A DNA stretch of 64,000 nt from Heterocephalus glaber (Eukaryota; Chordata; Mammalia; Rodentia; Bathyergidae): positions 2,625,586-2,689,585 of the forward strand of contig NW_004624805.1 of assembly GCF_000247695.1 (NCBI RefSeq), written 5' to 3'. Shown in pieces: positions 1 through 9,869 of this stretch. The notes under the pieces are model-generated. The model had not been told where the DNA came from. It made no database searches and saw only the letters and a program-made list of their open reading frames with translations. How positions within the stretch are numbered: the stretch's first letter is position 1; each line of letters opens with the position of its first letter. The position numbers were made by a program, and so were the translations under genes.

Positions 1-934
1 TGTCACCACACACACTGTAGCCTTCTCCTCGGCCAGGCCCTGGTTCCCCCAGCCTCCCCTCCTGAGTCCTCTGGGACAGTGTGGAAGGTAGCTCTGAACC
101 TATGCTATGAGCTGCAAGTCCTGCCCAGTGTGCAGTCCTGCACAGTGCCCGGATCTTCCCCTGGCCAGGGCCAGGCCCATTAGGCCTTGACAAGTGTTTT
201 TCTCCTTCCCTTCCTTCTAAAGCCCTCCCAACAGTCTCGGGGACTCTGCGCTGTCTATTCCTGCCAATTCTTTGACTTGCCAAAGTCATCTTAGAAGTGT
301 GCTTTCCATTTCCTCACCCAGCTCTCTAGTCTCTGAGAGAAATAATACTGGGCCCAGGAGCAACGAACCTACAGAGAACTTCTTAGACCTTCTAGTAAGA
401 ATGGATCTCATGAGTGGGCAGTGTGAGTGACTGCTTTGAGCAGAGGAAGAACTTAGCTTACAGTCAGAACCGGGTAATAGGAGACAGACTGCCCCGAGTG
501 GGGCGAGCCCCAGTAACAGATTCTCAAGCATAGAGCAAATGCTCTGCCCACTGTGAGCAGCGATGGACAGGGCGGTGAGGAGTGGACTCAGGTGTCCCGG
601 GGGCTCCAACCCTAGAAGCCACAACTGCCCGAATCCATCTCGCACTGAGTGGGCACTTTGGGGCCTCTCAACCCCCTGCAGACTCATCCAAGAGACCTGT
701 GGACACATTTTGAATTATTCCAGGTTATGAATCAGCCTAGCTTAGAAATAATTTGCTCTGACACAAAGCAATTCTTAGTCTCCTAAAGTACCTTGCCTGG
801 ATTTCAGTGGCTCTATAACAAATATTATTTTTAGAAATGTAGCACATACACACACACAGCAAGGATACCATTCAACACACCTGCGCTCCAGGATATTGTT
901 GCAATTCCTGCCTCTCCTCCCTGTCTAATTAACT

Positions 935-1260
935 CTGCTTGAGTGCCTCTGGGCCTTTGCATACACTGTTCCCCTCATCCGCAACACGCCCCACTCCATC
1001 TGGCTGACTCCAACACAACGCTCAGACCTTGGCATAGGCACCGATTTTTCTTGGCAGCCCGGGCTGACATTCTCCCCTCCTCCTACTTTACACTCCTGTG
1101 AAGTGTCCTGCCAGACCATTCCCAGGCTTCCAGGATGCGGCTGCTCCATACTACAACTACCTGTTCGCCTGTCTCTTGCCTGCACTGAGCAGCCTCATCT
1201 CTCTGTCCGGAACAGCACTGATGGTCTACGGCTGTCCCGCCTGTGCTGTGTCTAGTGGAT
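935..1260 (+). repeat. LINE-2-like ancient repeat fragment
   Basis: The order of phrases (small-exon-like 'tgggcctttgcatacactgttccc', then a CTC/TCC-rich middle, then 'ctcatctctctgtccggaacagc') follows the 3' part of mammalian L2 as I remember it. The copy is strongly diverged, so the family call is tentative. Confidence 0.4.
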
Positions 1261-3063
1261 GAACGGTGACACGTGAAAGCCTCCGTCCCTGTGAGTACGC
1301 CTGACAGTGGGGTTTACCTTGGAACCAAGCTGTGTGGGAGATACTTTTCTAACGCAGAGACAAACAGCAGCAAATAAAACCAGAAGCCAAAAGTGTTGCT
1401 AGGGCTGTAAGTGGAAGATGACAAAAGGAGAAAGGCCTGGCCCCTGGGATGGGCCCCAAAGAGCACCAGGCCGGGGAGGATGAAAGGAAGCGGAGAGCCA
1501 GCCCGTCCCCCGGAGCGTGTTGACCACGGGAGGCGACAGTCCAAGCCGAGGCTGTTGCCCAGAAAGCAGGGCTGGGAAAGGCGCGGCCAGGGAAGGACCC
1601 AGTCGGCCTTAACTTCAGCACCCGCAGAGTCGACCTCTGCTCCCAGCGCCCAGACCGCAGTCTGGAGAGGCCAGAGCCAGGGTGCCTCGGATTCCAAGAT
1701 CCTCCTGTTACTTCACTCCGGGTTTCTTTCTTTGTTTCAGTTTCCTTGCTTACACTTTATATTCTTGGTCATTTTTAAAATAAAAATATTTTAAAGTTGC
1801 CAAGATCCCTGCCTTTATGATATGTCCTATCACTAAGAGTTCTTTTTAGCGAGCATTTGCTCCATCACCACACAGCACAGATTTCTTGGCAGAAAATGAC
1901 AACATTTTACTCTTACCCTTTGCTGATGGAATTTTCATTTCCTTCTAATGGCTCAGTTTCTTTTTCTGTGCTAGCTTCTGGCCCTACTCCTAAACACCTT
2001 CAAGAGGCTGCGTCTTTGTACTTCTTATAACTTTCCTGTGTACATGGCTTGTTTCTCATCAGTGCACCGTGGGACGACCCAAAATACCTAAGTCTCTTTA
2101 GTTTTACAAGCAACAACAATGTGTCTATTCTGAATGTTTCTGTTTAATAAACATGTAACAAATGAGAGAAATACGTGAAATTATGTTTATCATCATATAA
2201 ACATATATATATAATTCTGAACCAGTGCTACATCTATATGTTACTTAGGAAAATCAGGTCTCATCCCTAATTCAAGTTATTACTTCCTACTTACTAAAGG
2301 AAGCAATATTCTGAAGGCAGAGCACTCAGTAACTGTTTGGTACATGCAGGCCGAAGGAAGTCACACAATGCAAAACATAATCTTGCTCCATGATAAGCTG
2401 AACAAAACTGCTTCCAACAAAACAACTCACTACATAGCTGACCTAAATTGCTGTGTTGTTTTTCATTAATGTGGCATGCAAAAAACAAAATAATTAAGTA
2501 TCCAGACTCTGCTAGGCTGGCACTGACCTCCCCCAGCGCAGCCACTCTGCCCTTTAGATGCAAAGGAAAGGGAATCACTTTCATCCAGAGGCATGTTTTG
2601 CAAGTTACCACCTATTCCCCTGCAAACTGCTCTTTCTAAAAAAGTCAGATCACCTTTCAGCCTGCACCCATGCTCACCTCTGCACACGGAGCCTGACAGG
2701 ACAGGCTCACCTGAACATGCCACAAAGTGGCATGGCGACAAAGTGCTGTCACAATATTTTGGATTATTTGCATGCCTAGGATGACTACACTGACGCCTTA
2801 TTTGTCATTCATAGTTTGCCAATTAAAACAGAACACGTCTATGGATAGCTGCCTACTAACCATATTTTTGGAAGAACTGAATTCAGCCATTGTTAGTATT
2901 ATAACACTTCAAGAGGTGGTAAGAGAGAAGCGAATAATGCAGCCTTAGAAAGTATTAAGGTGTTTATTCCCCTCAGCTGAGGCATTCTCATTAAGCTGTT
3001 TTCATCAACACTAGTAATGATTGAACTTCTTAATGAATTGGTAAATTAAAATATATTCTCAAA

Positions 3064-3155
3064 GGGGAGGGTGTAGCTCAGTGGTGGAGCATTTTCCCAG
3101 CACATGCTAGGAAACAAAAAACAAAAAACAGAAAGAAACTAAAAAAAAAAAAAAA
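3064..3155 (+). mobile_element. ID-type tRNA-derived SINE
   Basis: The A-box-like 'gtgtagctcagtggtggagc' opens the element and an A-rich tail of about 35 nt closes it. The B-box half is shortened. It lies in the MAP3K8 intron. Confidence 0.8.
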
Positions 3156-3394
3156 TTACAATCTTAATTATCTATTTGTAGAACTGCTACTGAATTATAG
3201 TCAAGACTGTTTAAATGGAACTTTTCATGAAGACTTTCTTTTGCATTTTTATCTTGGAGGTGACTCCTACCTTTTAAAAGATCTTATCTGACGCCAGGAT
3301 ACACCAGATTCAAACGCCACTGTGCATTAAAGGAAGGCAGTAAAGCTGAAATAAAGCCGAACACACAGCTCTCAACAGATCAGAAAAAACATAC

Positions 3395-3730
3395 CATATT
3401 TAATAAAATCCCAGACTCCTGCGGTCGGTGTCCATAGAAACGCTTTGCGGTATTGGATATACGATTCGCAAAAGCAAGCAGGTCCTCCACAGTCCCGTAT
3501 CTGACTGATGACAGCCAGGGCACCTCCTGGCCACTCAGCACCAGGGACTCCGAGGTGTCCTTGTTCTGATTGCTGTCCTGACAGACGGCCATCAGACTGG
3601 GTTCATAAACTGCCGGCTCCTCACTTGTGTAAAGATTTTCCATGATGTCTATGACATCCGACACGTTTAAATGCTCGATGAAGAGATCGATGTCTTCCTT
3701 GTTGTCACTCCCGGTGCTCATGTACTCCAT
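3395..3730 (-). CDS. MAP3K8: MAP3K8 (Cot/TPL2) first coding exon, residues 1-112
   Basis: MAP3K8 is a cytosolic serine/threonine MAP3K. It is held by NF-kappaB1 p105 and activates MEK1/2 downstream of TLR, TNF and IL-1 receptors. The exon reads on the minus strand from ATG at 3730-3728 ([10 protein letters not shown]...) to ATG at 3397-3395, followed by donor GTATGT. It gives 112 codons in phase 0. The translation matches the known N-terminus nearly residue for residue: [44 protein letters not shown] and [11 protein letters not shown]. Met30 (in DIMENLY), the known alternative start giving the shorter isoform, is conserved. This exon covers only the regulatory N-terminus; the kinase domain and C-terminal degron lie off the left edge. 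The start was chosen by homology and because the splice acceptor lies only 21 nt upstream of it. Confidence 0.96.
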
Positions 3731-3751
3731 TCCTGTGGCACTGGCTGGAGT
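3731..3751 (-). other. MAP3K8: MAP3K8 5'UTR part of first coding exon, with splice acceptor
   Basis: On the minus strand a pyrimidine tract ending CCTTTCACAG (3761-3752) precedes 21 nt of untranslated sequence and the ATG. The open frame continues upstream of 3751 by chance, but this acceptor makes that extension intronic. Confidence 0.75.
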
Positions 3752-4774
3752 CTGTGAAAGGAAACACAGATGTTCGTCCACTGTGTTGGTGTCTCCCACT
3801 GTAGTCCAGTGGAGGCGCCGAGGAAGGGCTGGGAGCAGAGTCCCTGTGTCCATAGCGTGGGGACAGAGACTCAGATAACCCTCAGTGCCGCTCACTGTGA
3901 GGGGAAACCTGAGACCCCCCACAGCTCGTGAGTTTCGCACTGTGGCATCAGTTCTTGCCACTAAAAATAAACTCCACAAAAGGCAACACAAAGAAAGCGC
4001 AGCTTGGGATCTCTGAAGACCTCAGGACCCTGCCCTTGCTAGCTTCCAAGCCTGCACAACCCAGGTGCTCCCCAGGGCAGCAGCTCTCTCCACAAGAATC
4101 AAGAATCATGGTGGTTTTTAGACCCTGGGAAACTTTAAAGACAGACAGCTGCTTGAATAACCGCAGAAACTACCTTGGCAAATAAAATTCAGATGCTGAG
4201 AGCAGAAGCACATGAAACAGATTTTAATGTATGGAAAAGTGACGCTGGTAAGGGTTTCAGGGGTCATTTTGGGCACGTGAGTTAAGCAGCTCACTCGGAG
4301 GTGGGCAGGGGCCTGGGATTCAGTGAAGAGCGCAGGAGAGGACAGCTGTCTCCTCTGAGACCAGAATTCTTTAACAGTACAAAGCAAACATCCCAAGGGT
4401 CCCAGCAGGTTATTTTAGTATCTAGAACAACAACTCTCTGGACATGGTTGTAGTAGACAGAGACCAAGAAAGCCAAATCCACCACAAGCAAGTCCTGGGC
4501 GAAGAGCAGCTGATTACTGCATTGAGCCAAAATGGCATTTCGGTTTCACCCAATCAGGCACGGCACTTGTGGAGGTGTAAATGAGAAAAAGAAGATGAAA
4601 CAAAGGAGGAAAAGAGACACTGTCCCTGTGGATCTCAGAACCATTTAGCTGCACTGCAAAGGGTCAAAGACAGGATCAAAGCAATCTAAGAATTTCAAAG
4701 CCTGGCTGTTGACTCCTGGGCTCCTGGAGGCACGGCCCCTCTCTGAAAGATCACCTAGGGTCTGGAAAGTCCAA

Positions 4775-4873
4775 GCTGGGCTGGGAACTGTAGCCTGTGG
4801 TACAGCGCTTACTGAGCATGCCCCAGGGCCTAGGTCTGATCCCCAGCAGAGCCAAAAGAAAAAGCTGAAAAAC
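4775..4873 (+). mobile_element. Diverged ID-type SINE
   Basis: 'gctgggaactgtagcctgtggtacagcgc' followed by 'ggtctgatccccagca' and an A-rich end gives both polymerase III box halves. The divergence suggests an old copy. Confidence 0.65.
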
Positions 4874-5109
4874 TTAACACACAGGACTCTGCCAGAGCCA
4901 CACACTTGGACCAGAGCTTCAGTTCAGAGCTCCACGAAATGCTCCAGGGCAGCACCACCTGCAATTTACTGTCAGCTTCATTTACTGATGTCCAAACTGA
5001 GCCTGGAAAGCAGTCTGGCGCCCATCCTGCAGTCCAGTACTCCTCTGGGCTCAGTGTAGGGTCGGCTCTCACCACTCTCCTGGTACTGTGTGCATGATGT
5101 TGGATGAGC

Positions 5110-5262
5110 ATCTAACAGCTCGGTGCCTCGTCTGCCCCTTGCAAAAAGTGGAAGTAATCACAGCACCTCCCGCCGAATGGTTCAAGAGGATTGAGTGCAG
5201 ATCTGTGAGCAAGGTGGCTGGCCCATGTCGGGTGCGGAGTAGATCAAATGTGTCACTTGTAC
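5110..5262 (-). repeat. MIR SINE fragment, antisense
   Basis: The plus strand shows the MIR core in reverse: a 'ctcg-tctgcccc-ttgcaaaaagtgg' block, then 'agcacctcccgccgaatggttcaagaggattgagtgcag', then 'agcaaggtggctggc'. It is strongly diverged, as expected for this pre-placental family. Confidence 0.6.
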
Positions 5263-5989
5263 CTACTTTGCGTGCATGGAAGAAAGAAGTACTGTGTCGA
5301 CCTAGCTTTGCAGATGATTGCATTAACCTCCTTTCTTATCTGCAAAGGGATGTGGCTACTTATTCCCCAGCTTCTTCACAGTAGGCTTCTAAAAATCGTG
5401 TCTAAACTAAGAAACAAAGGGCGGGCAAAAGGCAGAAACCTGCGGATGCTCTGATGGCTGTTTTGACCGCACTTAAATCTACAGGAGGAGGCGTCTCCTC
5501 CCACAGGTCTATCTCCTGCATCTTTGTGGGAGGCTGTGATTCAAGTTTTGGCATTTGAGGTCTTATGAAGGGAACTTCTTAGGTTAATGGAAGAGCATCT
5601 GACTTCAGTTTCACCAAGCCATTTAGTTGCAGTTTCCACTTATAGAATTTACTAGGAAAACAGAAGTTTAAAGAAACAACAGTCTAATTGAGGGGTCCCA
5701 CTAGCAGCAAAGACCCAAGGCTCCTGGACTGACTTATCAAGTGGATAAGTCAAATGGCAGCAAATAAACTTCCCAGTGCTAACGGGTCTCAAATTTTAAA
5801 AAAGAGAAAGTGAGAAAAAGTCAACAGAGTTCAGATTAACTTAACAAATCTAGAGAGGAAGGAAGGCATTGCTTTTTAAATCCTGCAGAAAGCACTTACA
5901 CATAAAACCTGGGCCAGCGGTGGCAAAGCTACTGCATGTGCCGAAGTGGGCTGTTTGTGTCACTGGAAGCTCTGAAAGGTTCACCATCA

Positions 5990-6041
<52 letters not shown>
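5990..6041 (+). repeat. (AC)n microsatellite
   Basis: About 26 uninterrupted AC dinucleotides, about 0.5 kb from the MAP3K8 CpG island. This length is likely polymorphic. Confidence 0.98.
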
Positions 6042-6043
<2 letters not shown>

Positions 6044-7057
6044 CTAAATTTCAAGCTGAGGGGCAGGGAGTTGGGGCAGGGGAAGAAAAGCACCGAAGAG
6101 GCGGAATGCTTCACAGCAAGCTTTCCTTCAGCGTCTGCTTAGTTCCTCAGCAACAAGATTCCCGTCACACAAACCTGTGCTCCAGGTCGGCCTGCTAAGG
6201 GCTGCCCAAGAAGCCTCAGAGCCTTCCCACCTTGTAATTCGGCAGACAGTCAAGGCTTCCGAGTTAGGCATGGCCAATACCCACCTAGGGAACGCGCAGA
6301 TGGTGAAAGCATTCTAATTTAGCAGGAAAGACTTTTAGTTTAAGATGACTGTGCCCGGCAAAGTTTTCAAGAGTTCCTACTTCCTAACACAGTAGAGAAG
6401 AACGCCAATTTTACAAACGGAGAGATGTGTCACTGCAGTCAAAGCTATTTACTTCAAATTGTTTCAGAAACTAGCAATAAAATCCGACATGGACAAAGGC
6501 TGAGTGCAGCCAGGCGAGGGTGGAGATGGCCCGTATTACAGGCAGGCGCCTTGGCCCCCAGAAGGATCGGCCCCGCTGCTACTTCCCAGTTAGAAGATTT
6601 TCCGGCCAAAATTCTACACTGGCTCTCGGCACGTCGCCTGTTTTTTGTTCCCCTAAAGACCAAACGCTGCATTCCAGGCTCCCGGAATTCTAAGTCCCTC
6701 TGCGGAAAAGCCTCGGGATGCCCGGCTGCCCTGTCCTCCCCCCAGGCCTCACGGGCCACCTGCCGGAGCTTCCCGCGTAGCTCGGTCTGCGGACGGCGCC
6801 GCCCAGCCCCGGCACCGGTACCAGGCCCAAGAGCGGCAGAGCCGGCGAGGGTGGGTGCCTCCCGCGTCCGGGCGCTCAGTGGTCCCGGCGGCTCCTGGCT
6901 CTGCCCGGCCTGGCACGCGGGCTCTGCGGGCGCGGGGACCCCGCTCCCTGTGGGCCCCGGCCCGGGTCAGCTGCGGGCCCGGAGGGCGCCGTCGTCGCCT
7001 CGGTCTGAGCCGAGTCCCCGCCGGTCCCATTTCCCCTCCGTCAGCTGGAGCCGCGCC

Positions 7058-7067
7058 GGGAAATTCC
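7058..7067. promoter_or_regulatory. MAP3K8: Consensus NF-kappaB site GGGAAATTCC
   Basis: A perfect match to GGGRNNYYCC in the middle of the MAP3K8 CpG island, about 0.25-0.8 kb from the candidate first-exon donors. Occupancy is inferred only from the motif. Confidence 0.6.
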
Positions 7068-7300
7068 GCGTCCGGCCGAGCTCCCGCTCCCGGCCAGCCG
7101 AGCTGCGGGAGCCTCGGGGCTCGGGGCCTCTCGGAACCTCTCCGTCCGGGCGTCCGCCACGGGCAGCGGTCCGGCCCCGCCCGGACGGGCTCAGGTCTGC
7201 GCGCAGGGACCCCGGTTCGGGACCCGCGAGGCCTGCTGCAGGCAGCCCGGGACCCGGCGCCCGGAGGGGCCCGCGGCTCTGCTCAGCGCCCGGGGCAGTC

Positions 7301-7310
7301 GTTACCTTCT
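7301..7310 (-). other. MAP3K8: Candidate splice donor of MAP3K8 noncoding first exon (proximal)
   Basis: The minus strand reads AGAAG|GTAACGACTG, with the exon side ending at 7306. It lies in the CpG island and could join to the acceptor at 3752. It is supported only by motif and position. Confidence 0.4.
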
Positions 7311-7430
7311 GCTCGGACCCAGAGGCTCCGCGGCGCCCTGCGAGTGCGGCCGTCGGGTCTCCCAGCCCAGCGACCCCTCCGCCCCGGAGCCGCCCCGCCT
7401 CCCGCCTCCCTCCGGCTGGGTGCTTGGGGA

Positions 7431-7460
7431 CCGGGGCGGACCGGGGCGGACAGGGGCGGA
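7431..7460 (+). promoter_or_regulatory. Triple tandem GC box
   Basis: Three consecutive 10-bp units (ccggggcgga, ccggggcgga, caggggcgga) each carry the GGGGCGG core bound by Sp1/KLF factors. The 10-bp spacing puts all three on the same face of the helix. Confidence 0.6.
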
Positions 7461-7830
7461 GTCGCCCTTCTTCCCTCAGAGCCCAGACGGGCTGGTGGCG
7501 AGGGGCGGAGCCCGCCCTGGGGACCCTCCGCGACCCACGCGACCCACCCGGCTCGCCCTCCGAGACGCACTGCAGCCCGCATTATTCTTTACTTGGAGAC
7601 GGAGCGGCTCGGAGCGAGCGGGGCTTGGCTTTCGGGGGAAGCCCTGCTGGGCTCGGCCCTCGGGCCTTCGGAGGTGGGAAGAGCGTTTCCGCCGCGCCTG
7701 CCCCCGGCCGGCCCGGACGCCCACCGGTACCGGGGTCGGCGTGGGGCACCCGGTGGGGCTCAGGCGGAAGCGCGCGCCGGCGCCCTGCAGCTGCTTCGGC
7801 GGAACCGGGGCAGCGCGGGTGGCGCAAGTC

Positions 7831-7840
7831 GTTACCTGTG
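7831..7840 (-). other. MAP3K8: Candidate splice donor of MAP3K8 noncoding first exon (distal)
   Basis: The minus strand reads CACAG|GTAACGACTT, a good donor with the exon side ending at 7836. It shares its intron-side core with the donor-like site at 7305, so the two may define alternative first exons. Confidence 0.45.
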
Positions 7841-8049
7841 ACTGTAACGCGAGGGACGTCTCACCCTCATCAGCTGCCTTCGGACAGCGAAGAAGATCTT
7901 TATAAACATTTTAAAAATAGAAACAGGGAGCCGGCCCTGCCCGCCCCCTTGGATGAGCTCATGAAGCCACACCCAGTCTGGGAACCGAACCTCGGCCTCG
8001 CTTCCTACCCCAGGGCTCCCAAATAGGCTGCGCTTTCAGGAGTTGGTGC

Positions 8050-9330
8050 AACTGCTGTCCCCGCGCAGTGCTCTGGCTGCTCCGGATTTACGCAATAGCA
8101 AATTTCATCTGCCGGGGGATTCGGAGAATTTACTTGAACACGTTTTTAACAGAAAGATTCAATCCGGCCACCTTGAACAGACTCGAGGAAGAGAGAAACT
8201 GCAGAGAAAGGAAACGTTTGCAGGCTGGCTGCGTTTCTCTTGGTCGGGCTTCCCCTAACCTCGTGCTGCAAGACGCAGCCTTTTTCTCTTAGTTGCACCC
8301 TAAGAAAGTGCATTTTCAGTGTCCCCGAGAAGCCGCCTGAACCGGGGTGTACAATCACGGGGGGGTTGCAGAAGTCTTTGTAAAGTGCGTTACAAAACAG
8401 TTCTCCTGAAGCTCCTTGCAGCCTGCAAAATGCACTTGCAAACTGGGCTACCGCCGGCCCCTTGCACTTTACCTACAGAGGCTTTCTTCACTCAGTTTGG
8501 AAAAATAGGTTTGTGATCTGTACTTTGGAAATCTGAATTAATTTACTCATGGCAGGAAAATGTGTGTCGATACGTATGTTACCTGGCCAGTTCATTCACC
8601 TCTATAATTACAAGTGTGGCTATATGTTAATAAATATAAGGCCCTGGTTTCCTGTCTTTTTCATATTTGTAAAATATAGAATTTTAGGAATAAAATGAAC
8701 TGAAATAAATTGCAGGAGTTCTATGTAGGGCTTGGTGAAAACTGGTTCAGTTTTATTTTTAAAATTATAACAAAACAGAAAGTATTGAAGATAATGAAAT
8801 ATTGAATTTAAATAGAGCTTTAAAGAATTTTTTTTCAGTGCTGGAGATTGAATCCAGGAAGTTCTCACTGAGCTAGATCCCCAACCCTTTTTAATTTTTT
8901 ATTTTGAGAAGGTTCTTGCTAAGCAGCTAAATTGCCCAGGCTGGGCTCAAACTTATAATCCTCCTGGCTCAGCCTCCTGGAGTGCTGCACTCCAGGAATG
9001 TGCCACCATCCCTAGTTTAAAGGAGATACTTTTAAAGTTAAGAGGAACGTGAGCCTGATTTCATAAGCATAACATTTTCCTGCATGGTTTTATGTCGAAA
9101 AAGCTCTGTACACTTGCTAAGGTGTTAAATGATGATCTCATCACATTTAGAATCAGCCTTCAGATGAGAAACTGTACAGACACACAGGCAGTAAATCTAA
9201 AATGATTATCATGTTAAGTATTTGAAGCAGTTGAAACCAGACTTTATACCCAGTAACTCTTTTTCTTTATTGGACATATGTAAGTTTGTCATGATAATGT
9301 GTGAATTTCAAATGTGATTAAACTTTTTCA
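8050..9330. other. Intergenic, MAP3K8-MTPAP head-to-head spacer (left)
   Basis: The CpG content falls off after about 8.05 kb. Apart from one ID-B1 compound SINE at 8.83-9.02 kb I see no gene or conserved-looking element in this stretch. Confidence 0.5.
8828..9018 (-). mobile_element. ID-B1 compound SINE, antisense
   Basis: The reverse ID half ('gattgaatccaggaa...ctgagctagatcccca') is followed by a reverse B1 half ('ttgcccaggctgggctcaaac...cctcctggctcagcctcctgg'). The fixed order shows a single compound family, seen again at 13.5, 34.3 and 46.1 kb. Confidence 0.8.
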
Positions 9331-9358
9331 TACTTCATGTTGGGAATGACTGGCTACG

Positions 9359-9485
9359 GTGTGCAGCACACACGTGCTTTGTTAGAGCACTTGGGCTGGG
9401 TACCCAGGGGCGAAGTACGTGGAGGCGGGGAGTCAGGGCTGCCTCCCCGGGGCGGGAACCAGCACCCCTCACCAGGCGGGTCCCT
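9359..9485 (+). repeat. Higher-order repeat copy 1 (unique-sequence segment)
   Basis: The segment starting gtgtgcagcacacacgtg recurs at 9573. The 94 bases that can be compared before the gap are identical, giving a 214-bp higher-order period that includes one 10-bp minisatellite block. Confidence 0.9.
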
Positions 9486-9572
9486 GCCCCTGGCCGCCCC
9501 TGGCCGCCCCTGGCCGCCCCTGGCCGCCCCTGGCCGCCCCTGGCCGCCCCTGGCCGCCCCTGGCCGCCCCTG
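9486..9572 (+). repeat. 10-bp minisatellite (TGGCCGCCCC)n, block 1
   Basis: Eight perfect tandem copies of TGGCCGCCCC. The minus strand carries regularly spaced GGGG runs with 6-nt spacers, a G-quadruplex-prone arrangement, and there is one CpG per unit. Confidence 0.97.
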
Positions 9573-9666
9573 GTGTGCAGCACACACGTGCTTTGTTAGA
9601 GCACTTGGGCTGGGTACCCAGGGGCGAAGTACGTGGAGGCGGGGAGTCAGGGCTGCCTCCCCGGGG
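9573..9666 (+). repeat. Higher-order repeat copy 2 (truncated by gap)
   Basis: Identical over 94 of 94 bases to 9359-9452. It is cut off by the run of N. Confidence 0.95.
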
Positions 9667-9766
9667 NNNNNNNNNNNNNNNNNNNNNNNNNNNNNNNNNN
9701 NNNNNNNNNNNNNNNNNNNNNNNNNNNNNNNNNNNNNNNNNNNNNNNNNNNNNNNNNNNNNNNNNN
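9667..9766. other. Assembly gap (100 N)
   Basis: Exactly 100 N, the usual placeholder for a gap of unknown size. It lies between two copies of a tandem array, so real repeat copies are probably missing here. Confidence 0.98.
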
Positions 9767-9866
9767 GCCCCTGGCCGCCCCTGGCCGCCCCTGGCCGCCC
9801 CTGGCCGCCCCTGGCCGCCCCTGGCCGCCCCTGGCCGCCCCTGGCCGCCCCTGGCCGCCCCTGGCC
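9767..9866 (+). repeat. 10-bp minisatellite, block 2
   Basis: Nine or more perfect copies of the same 10-bp unit resume right after the gap and end at 'ctggccttgg'. Block 2 is not followed by another 214-bp unit copy. Confidence 0.97.
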
Positions 9867-9869
9867 TTG

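Larger units (their letters stand above)
1..3394 (-). other. MAP3K8: MAP3K8 intron following the first coding exon (left part of window)
   Basis: This is the intron downstream of the first MAP3K8 coding exon. It begins with the donor GTATGT read on the minus strand from 3394. I looked for the next exon, which would start the kinase domain, and found nothing resembling it, so the intron continues past the left edge. The stretch contains an L2-like fragment near 0.94-1.26 kb, a GC-richer unassigned block at 1.3-1.7 kb and an ID SINE at about 3.06 kb. The rest is unremarkable AT-rich DNA. Confidence 0.75.
3752..6520 (-). other. MAP3K8: MAP3K8 first intron (proximal part)
   Basis: This is the intron between the noncoding first exon(s) in the CpG island and the first coding exon. 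It contains an ID-type SINE near 4.8 kb, a diverged MIR near 5.1-5.26 kb and an AC microsatellite at 5.99-6.04 kb. No further exon is evident, although short noncoding exons could not be recognised from sequence alone. Confidence 0.6.
6530..7870 (-). promoter_or_regulatory. MAP3K8: MAP3K8 CpG-island promoter
   Basis: A block of very high GC with dense CpG stands out from flanks of ordinary composition. It lies upstream (minus-strand sense) of the first MAP3K8 coding exon, where the noncoding first exons should start. It contains a consensus kappaB site, a triple GC box and two minus-strand splice-donor-like sites with the same GTAACGACT core (7305 and 7835). A TATA-like TTTATAAA lies at about 7.9 kb. 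Exact transcription starts cannot be read from the sequence. Confidence 0.8.

Noticed and set aside
3731..3991. In-frame extension upstream of the MAP3K8 start (about 87 codons)
   Set aside because: A strong splice acceptor at 3752 places all but 21 nt in the intron, and the peptide is not part of known MAP3K8.
5850..6142. Open frames of VCVC or HTHT repeats
   Set aside because: They are translations of the AC microsatellite.
6425..8026. 533-codon open frame on the plus strand across the MAP3K8 CpG island
   Set aside because: The composition is Pro/Arg/Gly/Ala/Ser-rich as expected from GC-rich DNA with few stops. Frames on both strands are equally long there, and no protein family is recognisable.
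9486..9866. Short regular repeats that could suggest a CRISPR array
   Set aside because: The units are directly tandem without unique spacers, and the window is a mammalian genome.
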